A DNA stretch of 29,633 nt from Ignavibacteriales bacterium (GTDB taxonomy: Bacteria; Bacteroidota; Ignavibacteria; Ignavibacteriales; Ignavibacteriaceae): assembly GCA_020061995.1 (NCBI GenBank), contig JAGUXE010000113.1, forward strand, positions 1 to 29,633, in the 5' to 3' direction. Shown in pieces: positions 24,517-29,633 of the stretch. Position 1 is the first letter of the stretch. The number at the start of each line of letters is the position of its first letter. The position numbers were made by a program, and so were the translations under genes. Below the pieces are notes generated by a model. That model did no database searches and was not told where the DNA came from. It saw only the letters and a list, made by a program, of their open reading frames with translations.

Positions 24517-25437
24517 ATGAAATTGTCTTTTAAAAATATTATTAGTGTTTTAAAAGTCACTTATAAAAAATGGATGTCAAATGATCCATTTCGTGAAAGT
24601 GCAGCAATCGCATATTATGCTATTTTTTCTTTACCAGGATTGTTCGTTGTAATTGTAACACTTGCCGGATATTTATTGGGACGTGATGCTGTAAATAATC
24701 ATTTAACAACACAGATTACAAATACTTTGGGTGCAGATACTGCTGAACATATTCAGAGCATGATTGTAAATGCGAGTGAAACTCATAATTCTATTTGGGC
24801 AGCTATAATCGGAGTAGTTACAATATTTATTGGCGCAACAGGCGTGTTTGTCCAATTTCAAAACTCCTTAAATCATATTTGGGAAGTAAAAACAGACGAA
24901 TCAAAAAGCGGCATCTGGCAAATAATTAGAGTGCGATTATTTTCGTTTGGACTGATAATTTCTATTGCTTTTATTTTAATTGTATCGCTCATAATCTCTA
25001 CTTTACTTTCGGTGTTTGGAGCTTGGTTATCAAGTAATTTTTCCGATTCACTTCTAATTGTGTTACAGATTATTAATTTCATTTTGTCCTTTGCTATTCT
25101 CGCATTACTATTTGCGCTTATGTTTAAATATTTTCCAGATGCAAAAATTAAATGGAAGCATGTCTGGATTGGCTCATTCGTTACAGCATTTTTGTTTGAA
25201 ATTGGGAAATTTGGTTTAGAAATATATTTTGGAAAGGTGAATCCTGGCATAGGTTATGGGGCAGCAGTATCTGTTATTTTAATTTTGCTTTGGGTATCAT
25301 ATTCTTCTATGATAGTTTAGTACGGCGCAGAGTTTACTCACGTTTATGCAAATATGTTATCAGGCACTGTGCCCCCTTCCGAAATTGCAAAAAAAGTGTT
25401 TCCAAACAAAAGTACAAAAGAAATGAATGTACCATAG
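24517..25437 (+). pseudogene. YihY/BrkB-family membrane protein with premature in-frame TAG
   Basis: The first 267 codons encode a typical YihY-family (PF03631) inner-membrane protein: SAAIAYYAIFSLPGLFVVIV near the N-terminus, HIWEVK, and about six hydrophobic helices ending in ILLWVSYSSMIV. A TAG at 25318-25320 then interrupts exactly where the family continues. In the same frame YGAEFTHVYANM follows directly and matches the conserved (F)GAEFTxVYA motif, and the frame runs 38 codons to TAG at 25435-25437. The damage is thus one nonsense codon in an otherwise conserved gene. The truncated product keeps all membrane helices apart from the end of the last. It may be partly functional, read through, or a fresh pseudogene. 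A sequencing error is also possible. Confidence 0.8.
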
Positions 25438-25445
25438 TGATCAAT

Positions 25446-25564
25446 CAGGATGGCTGGGGTGAATTACGTTGCCATGCCAAATCGGTTTAGGTGTAAGTGC
25501 TCAAATGAGGATTGATATTTACAATAAAACACAGATTTATTAATTGATGAATTTCAGTACTTAA
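25446..25564 (+). repeat. 119-nt intergenic repeat, copy 1
   Basis: This block aligns without gaps to 27466-27584 (offset exactly 2,020 nt), with 23 mismatches by my count, about 80% identity. Its first half reads in frame as QDGWGELRCHAKSV then TAG, V, TAA, VLK, TGA. The homologous positions of copy 2 encode SVSVWVLK, so this copy carries two nonsense codons if the block was ever coding. The second half, after the shared TGA, is equally conserved, which favours a non-coding or untranslated role. It sits 65 nt upstream of the SDR gene. Confidence 0.75.
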
Positions 25565-25629
25565 AATTATGGTTGTTTGAAGTAACCGCATAATTGACCA
25601 GGCATTTTTATTAAACTAAAGGATATAAA

Positions 25630-26391
25630 ATGAAAAAACTTGAAAACAAAACGGTATTTGTAACCGGAGGATTATCCGGCATCGGAAAGGCATGCGCAGT
25701 TGCAGCTGCTAAAGAAGGCGCAAATATAGTTGTTGCAGATCTGAAATCCGATGAAGTGGATAAAACAATGAAAGAGATTAAACTGCAAAACTCAAAAGCG
25801 GTTTTTATTGAATGCGATGTATCAGTATATAAGCAGGTTGAATCTACAATACAACAAGCGATAAGTATATTCTCATCTATTGATGTTGCACTCAATAATG
25901 CGGGCATCGGAGGAGAACCAAATAAAGTTGGCGATATGAATGAAGAAGCCTGGTTAAAAGTAATTAGTGTAAACTTAAATGGCGTTTTCAATTGTATGAA
26001 GCATGAGCTTACACAAATGACAAAGCAAAAGCATGGAGTCATTGTAAACATGTCTTCTATTTTAGGTAAAGTGGGATTTGCCAATTCTGCTCATTATGTT
26101 GCAGCAAAGCATGGCATAATAGGGCTGACTCAAACAGCTGCTCTGGAATATGCTACTGAAGGAATAAGAATCAATGCAATTTGTCCCGGATTTATTGAAA
26201 CGCCTTTACTCACAAACGCCGGCATCTGTGAGAATACAGATCTTCAAAAACATATTATTGGTCTGCACCCGATAAAGCGTTTAGGGAAATCCGAAGAGAT
26301 TGCCTCCGGATTTATTTTTCTTGCATCTGATGATAGTTCATTTATGACAGGGGCCTCAATCGAAATCGATGGTGGTTTTTTAGCTCAATAA
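25630..26391 (+). CDS. Classical SDR-family oxidoreductase
   Basis: The 253-residue protein is a classical short-chain dehydrogenase. It has TGGLSGIG (12-19) for the nucleotide, Asp37 at the end of strand 2 (suggesting NAD preference), NNAG (89-92), and the full tetrad Asn116/Ser143/Tyr156/Lys160 in VSVNL, NMSS and YVAAK. CPGFIETPL and the C-terminal GASIEIDGG are also present. Substrate cannot be deduced; relatives include cyclopentanol, 3-oxoacyl and glucose dehydrogenase-like enzymes. AAAGGA before the ATG gives a good start. It is preceded by copy 1 of the 119-nt repeat, whereas the FAD enzyme gene is preceded by copy 2. Confidence 0.9.
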   Translation: MKKLENKTVFVTGGLSGIGKACAVAAAKEGANIVVADLKSDEVDKTMKEIKLQNSKAVFIECDVSVYKQVESTIQQAISIFSSIDVALNNAGIGGEPNKVGDMNEEAWLKVISVNLNGVFNCMKHELTQMTKQKHGVIVNMSSILGKVGFANSAHYVAAKHGIIGLTQTAALEYATEGIRINAICPGFIETPLLTNAGICENTDLQKHIIGLHPIKRLGKSEEIASGFIFLASDDSSFMTGASIEIDGGFLAQ

Positions 26392-26424
26392 ATACAATTA
26401 CAACTATAAACTAGAGGAGTCGTT

Positions 26425-26466
26425 ATGAAAGGTTATGTACAAAACATTAAGGGTGATTGTAAATGA
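26425..26466 (+). pseudogene. Remnant of a cupin gene start, now a 13-codon leader of cheB
   Basis: AGAGGAG followed by ATG at 26425 starts a 13-residue peptide beginning MKGYVQNI, whose TGA (26464-26466) overlaps the CheB ATG. From memory, MKGYVQNI is the typical N-terminus of a small cupin-domain protein of Bacteroidetes and relatives. Here the similarity ends after eight residues, as if the rest had been deleted. The intact ribosome site and ATGA overlap would couple translation into CheB. The cupin identity rests on only eight residues. Confidence 0.45.
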
Positions 26467-27062
26467 AATCTAAGAGTGATGCAAAAAACTTTCCTGTTGT
26501 TTGTGTAGGCGGTTCGGCCGGTGGTCTCGATGCCTATACCAGATTAATTAAGCATTTACCGGCCGATATGGGTGTTGCTATCGTCATTGTAAATCATCTG
26601 CGAACCGTCGCCACCATGCTTCATGAGATTCTTCCCCGCTACACAAAGATGCCGGTTGAACTGATAACGGAAAAATTACTTATCGAACCGAACCATGTGT
26701 TCGTCATCCCGGAACAGCGTGATTTGCACGTTCTTGATGGAGAGTTCCGTCTAAAGCCGATATCAAAGCCAAGAGGATGGCCCGATGTGATTACGGTTTT
26801 TCTCCGTTCCTTTACACAGCATTGGGATGGGAAACTTATCGCTGTCATTGTCTCTGGTTATGATGGTGATGGGGCAGCAGCGTTGTGCGGTATAAAAGAA
26901 GTAGGAGGCATTACCATAGCACAGAAACCCGAAACAGCTAAACAGCCTGATATGCCTGAGAGCGCAATATCAAGCGGGTGTATAGATTTTGTTCTTTCGC
27001 CTGAGGAGATTGCTCAAGAAATAGTACGAATTGCTAATGCGGTTAAAAAACAATTCGATTAG
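26463..27062 (+). CDS. Free-standing CheB methylesterase domain
   Basis: The 199-residue protein is the catalytic domain of CheB (PF01339) without the usual N-terminal receiver. The triad is visible: Ser18 in VGGSAGG, His45 in VNHL and Asp136 in GYDGDGAAAL. CheB-type enzymes hydrolyse glutamyl methyl esters, or deamidate Gln, on chemoreceptors. No CheR, receptor or CheA is encoded in this window, so the target is unknown. Base composition is markedly different: three 60-base lines within the gene count 45-52% GC, against about 25-35% around it, and codon use is correspondingly richer in C/G endings. This points to acquisition from another genome. Its ATG overlaps the stop of the cupin-like leader. 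Confidence 0.88.
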   Translation: MKSKSDAKNFPVVCVGGSAGGLDAYTRLIKHLPADMGVAIVIVNHLRTVATMLHEILPRYTKMPVELITEKLLIEPNHVFVIPEQRDLHVLDGEFRLKPISKPRGWPDVITVFLRSFTQHWDGKLIAVIVSGYDGDGAAALCGIKEVGGITIAQKPETAKQPDMPESAISSGCIDFVLSPEEIAQEIVRIANAVKKQFD

Positions 27063-27361
27063 TGGCAGCATTATTCCCCTTGTAACCAGAAAGTAGAACT
27101 GTGTATTTCATTTCATAAGTTCACATGGAACCAGAAGTATACAGATTTCCCTCTGCCCATGTCCTCAAAATTCAATTCAAATAATCCATTGACACAAAAG
27201 TAAAATAATAATAATTTGATACCCAGCAATCTCCTTTATGATATTTTGCTGAATAAATAATTTATATAAAAATTATGGCTCATTTAACTACACGCACCGC
27301 ATATAAAAATACAGAAACAATTTCATCAATTGGCGAGTATTTTTCTTTACTCTCATTACCA

Positions 27362-27388
27362 AAAGATGTAGACCCTTTTTCATCCTTT
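27362..27388 (+). repeat. GATG/CATCC hairpin repeat, copy D
   Basis: AAA-GATG (27362-27368), a 12-nt loop TAGACCCTTTTT, CATC (27381-27384), bulged C and TTT (27386-27388). An outer ATCAAT (27325-27330) pairs with ATTGAT (27395-27400). The element ends about 205 nt before the FAD oxidoreductase start, close to the spacing seen for copies A and B and their downstream genes. Confidence 0.6.
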
Positions 27389-27465
27389 AGAACGATTGAT
27401 TCGCTTTAAATCTATATATAACTTACAACTGAAATAGAAGTGTCATTAATCCAATAGTTACCAAA

Positions 27466-27584
27466 CAGGATGGTTGGGGTGAATTCCGCTGTAACGGCAG
27501 ATCGGTTTCGGTGTGGGTACTCAAATGAGAATTTATTTTCATAGTAAAACATAGATTTATTATTAGTTGAACTTCAGTACTTAA
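27466..27584 (+). repeat. 119-nt intergenic repeat, copy 2
   Basis: This is the partner of 25446-25564. Its first half stays open in one frame (from about 27432) and encodes QDGWGEFRCNGRSVSVWVLK before TGA. Several differences from copy 1 in the shared QDGWGE(L/F)RC stretch fall on third codon positions, which hints at coding ancestry. The 50-odd bases after TGA are just as similar between copies. It ends 10 nt before the FAD oxidoreductase ATG and therefore covers that gene's immediate leader. Confidence 0.75.
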
Positions 27585-27594
27585 CATTTTTTTT

Positions 27595-28797
27595 ATGAAT
27601 CTTACAACAGGTTATCCATACTGGTTAATTAATAGCGGATTGGTTGCTACCTATCCAAAACTAGAACATTCAACTAAAACGGATGTTGTGATAATTGGTG
27701 GCGGAATATCCGGAGCGTTAGCAGCCTATTACATTAGTAATGCAGGTTTAGAATGTAAAGTTGTTGATGCGCGATCTATCGGTTTAGGCAGCACATGCGC
27801 CAGCACTTCACTTTTGCAGTATGAGTTGGACAAACCTTTATCTATCCTTGCAGATCAAATTGGTTTCCATTCTGCAGCGCGTGCTTATGTAATGTGCAGT
27901 GAAGCTATAGACACTCTTCAAAACATATCTCAAAAAATAAAATTTACACTATTTGAAAAACAAAAGAGTCTCTATTTTGCCGCCTTTAAAAAGGATAGAA
28001 AACTAATAGAAACAGAATTTACATATCGTAAAAAAGCAGGATTTCAAGTTCAGTTTTTAGATGAAAAAGAAATACGGCAGCGTTTCGGTTTCTCCGCTCC
28101 GGCAGCAATTCTATCTTTACAAGGCGCTACTACAGATGCATATATGTTAACTCATGTTTTGCTGCAATCTGTCATAAAAAAAGGGAATGAAGTATTTGAT
28201 AGGACGTTAATTTCAAAAATAGAATATAAAAGTAATGGAGTAAAACTATTTACAAAAAAGGGGCACAGCATAACCGCAAAAAAAATTGTTAACGCATCCG
28301 GTTATGAGATAACTGAATTTATAGATAAAAAAATTGTAAAACTTAATTCAACCTTTGCACTCGCCTCAGAGCATATACAATCTCATGTACCTGTTTGGAA
28401 GGAGAAAACACTTTTGTGGAATACTGCTGACCCTTATTTATATATGCGTTTAACCAAAGATAACCGGGTTATAATTGGAGGACGGGATAAAGAGTTTTAT
28501 AATACATCAGAACGGGATAAGCTTATTAAAAAGAAATCTTCTTTGTTAAAAAAAGATTTTTCAAAACTTTTCCCTAAAATTGAACTAATTCCAGAATTTA
28601 GCTGGTCAGGGACATTTGGCAGCACAAAAGATGCACTCCCATACATCGGCACATATAACAAAACCCCGCACACCTATTACGCATTGGGATTTGGCGGTAA
28701 TGGAATTACATTTAGTTTAATTGCAGCCGAAATAATATGCGATATGATTACAGGAAAAATAAATAAAAATGTATCGCTTTTTTCTTTTGACAGATAA
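27595..28797 (+). CDS. FAD-dependent oxidoreductase (DAO/glycine-oxidase type)
   Basis: The 400-residue protein has an N-terminal Rossmann FAD site, TDVVIIGGGISGALAAYYI (GGGISG at 35-40), with Asp58 at the end of strand 2. The conserved GLGSTCASTSLLQYE stretch follows near 62-77. The C-terminal LPYIGTY and LGFGGNGITFSLIAAEI segments are typical of the DAO family (PF01266). Members oxidise amino acids or other amines, or act in detoxification, and the substrate here is unknown. No ribosome site precedes the ATG: a run of T takes its place, directly after the 119-nt repeat, so initiation may be weak or leader-dependent. No damage is visible. Confidence 0.87.
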   Translation: MNLTTGYPYWLINSGLVATYPKLEHSTKTDVVIIGGGISGALAAYYISNAGLECKVVDARSIGLGSTCASTSLLQYELDKPLSILADQIGFHSAARAYVMCSEAIDTLQNISQKIKFTLFEKQKSLYFAAFKKDRKLIETEFTYRKKAGFQVQFLDEKEIRQRFGFSAPAAILSLQGATTDAYMLTHVLLQSVIKKGNEVFDRTLISKIEYKSNGVKLFTKKGHSITAKKIVNASGYEITEFIDKKIVKLNSTFALASEHIQSHVPVWKEKTLLWNTADPYLYMRLTKDNRVIIGGRDKEFYNTSERDKLIKKKSSLLKKDFSKLFPKIELIPEFSWSGTFGSTKDALPYIGTYNKTPHTYYALGFGGNGITFSLIAAEIICDMITGKINKNVSLFSFDR

Positions 28798-28855
28798 ATA
28801 AAGAAGGCTTGTCCAATTAAGATTGGAATTTTCGAAGAAAATCTTGGATAAAAAT

Positions 28856-29633
28856 ATGAACACTATAATAAAATTACCTCTATATGCTAAAGTATCCCAA
28901 ATCCTTTTAGGAATAGTTATACTGTTTTTTATACTTTATATAGGACAGTCAATAATAATACCTTTATTATTTTCTTTTATCATCGCCATCTTACTAAATC
29001 CAATAGTTAATTATTTATTCAGAAAAAAGATTAATCGCTTTGTTGCCATTCTCATTACGATTCTATTGGCAATTATTTGTTTCGCTGCACTATTATACTT
29101 TATTACCTCCCAGGTAATTATGTTTGGTGAGATGCTGCCACAGCTTGAAGAAAAAATTAATATTCTTATTGACCAGAGTATTCAGTGGACGTCACAAACT
29201 TTTAATGTAAGCACAGAAAAAATTAATGGATGGCTCGCTCAAATGCAGAATGAAGCATTAACTGCCGGCAAATCATTAATAGGTCCCACAATATTCTCTG
29301 TGGGTGGTCTGATTGCAGTATTTTTATTATTACCGATTTATATATTCCTAATCTTATGGTATAAGCAGCTATTTCTTGAATTTATTAGTAAGCTTTTTAC
29401 TGCTGAAAAACATACTACTGTTGCTGAAATACTTATAGAAACAAAATTACTAATTCAGAACTATTTAGTAGGATTGCTAACAGCGACCGGTATAGTTGCA
29501 GTTTTGAATACTGTAGGTTTAATCATATTGGGGATTGAATATGCTGTATTGCTTGGTGTAATCAGTGCTTTACTCAATATTATTCCTTATATCGGAGGTA
29601 TTGTTGCAATGGCTTTAACAATTGTTATAGTTC
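28856..29633 (+). CDS. AI-2E family transporter (3' end beyond the window)
   Basis: About 259 codons are visible before the window ends. The protein opens MNTIIKLPLYAKVSQILLG and shows paired N-terminal helices including PLLFSFIIAILLNPIV. A helix with FITSQV and a long amphipathic loop follow (about 98-140), then SVGGLIAVFLLLPIYIFL and the signature PYIGGIVAMALTI at the edge. This is the layout of the AI-2E/PerM exporter family (PF01594), membrane proteins of about 350 residues. Despite the name, most members are unlikely to move autoinducer-2; some are Na+/H+ or Li+/H+ antiporters. It starts 58 nt after the FAD oxidoreductase gene with a weak ribosome site. Confidence 0.88.
   Translation, partial: MNTIIKLPLYAKVSQILLGIVILFFILYIGQSIIIPLLFSFIIAILLNPIVNYLFRKKINRFVAILITILLAIICFAALLYFITSQVIMFGEMLPQLEEKINILIDQSIQWTSQTFNVSTEKINGWLAQMQNEALTAGKSLIGPTIFSVGGLIAVFLLLPIYIFLILWYKQLFLEFISKLFTAEKHTTVAEILIETKLLIQNYLVGLLTATGIVAVLNTVGLIILGIEYAVLLGVISALLNIIPYIGGIVAMALTIVIV

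Larger units (their letters stand above)
27063..27594 (+). other. Long intergenic region between cheB and the FAD oxidoreductase gene
   Basis: This 532-nt gap holds no convincing full gene. The first 120 nt keep a somewhat higher GC than the rest. A weak hairpin, CAGCAA (27224-27229) with TTGCTG (27246-27251), occurs next. A 44-codon ORF (27275-27409, MAHLTTRTAYKNTE..., ending KDVDPFSSFRTIDSL) runs through copy D of the hairpin repeat. Copy 2 of the 119-nt block fills 27466-27584, just before the next gene. Both repeat families thus converge in this leader. Confidence 0.5.

Noticed and set aside
24378..25320. Reassignment of TAG to an amino acid in this genome
   Set aside because: Several intact genes here end in TAG at the expected family length (the TrpF-like protein, the Old Yellow Enzyme, CheB), so TAG is an ordinary stop. 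Nonsense mutation or sequencing error is simpler.
27189..27217. Sigma-70 promoter TTGACA...TAATTT after cheB
   Set aside because: The -35 is perfect, but the -10 matches only three of six bases and the sequence around it is simple AT repeats.

Overview
The window is AT-rich DNA from a Gram-negative bacterium, most probably of the Bacteroidota/Ignavibacteriota/Chlorobiota group. This is an inference from gene families: a TonB-dependent receptor with a CarboxypepD_reg-like N-terminus and an OMP_b-brl_3-type barrel, very large multi-PAS kinases, and small membrane proteins of the GlsB, Thivi_2564 and YtxH types. Many genes have a readable Shine-Dalgarno sequence (AAGGAG, AAAGGA). That is unusual for core Bacteroidetes and leans towards the Ignavibacteria side. 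I see no rRNA, tRNA, CRISPR array or insertion sequence.

Left part (1-4644, plus strand): a partial gene tail, an SDR-family protein with altered catalytic residues paired with a type I asparaginase, then an outer-membrane receptor. Middle part (4790-14236, minus strand): a 9.4-kb signalling block. Reading in the direction of transcription, it holds a secreted VirK-like protein, a cobalamin-binding sensor, a histidine kinase, a single-domain response regulator, a REC-PAS protein, and a 1680-residue hybrid kinase with eight PAS domains, one GAF domain, a kinase core and a receiver. The B12 protein, kinase and regulator are tightly packed and look like a cobalamin-dependent (possibly light-sensing) two-component system.

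14517-17080 (plus): an orphan TrpF-like protein that lacks the catalytic Cys, then a SulP anion transporter. 17603-29633 (plus): an accessory region rich in stress and membrane genes. It contains a type III polyketide synthase with its ICMT-like partner, a coiled-coil lipoprotein, a YtxH/DUF948 pair, an Old Yellow Enzyme, Thivi_2564 and GlsB membrane proteins, a YihY protein, an SDR, a free-standing CheB domain with clearly higher GC, a FAD oxidoreductase, and an AI-2E transporter cut by the window edge.

This right-hand region is visibly decaying. It holds a ferredoxin-reductase gene with a large internal deletion, two opposite halves of alpha/beta hydrolases in swapped order, a small ORF and a YihY gene each interrupted by an in-frame TAG, and what looks like the first eight codons of a cupin gene fused into the leader of cheB. 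Two families of intergenic repeats run through the same region. One is a hairpin element built on GATG-N12/13-CATCC (four copies). The other is a roughly 119-nt block present twice, exactly 2,020 nt apart and about 80% identical. These repeats, together with the B12-kinase operon, are the most unusual things here.
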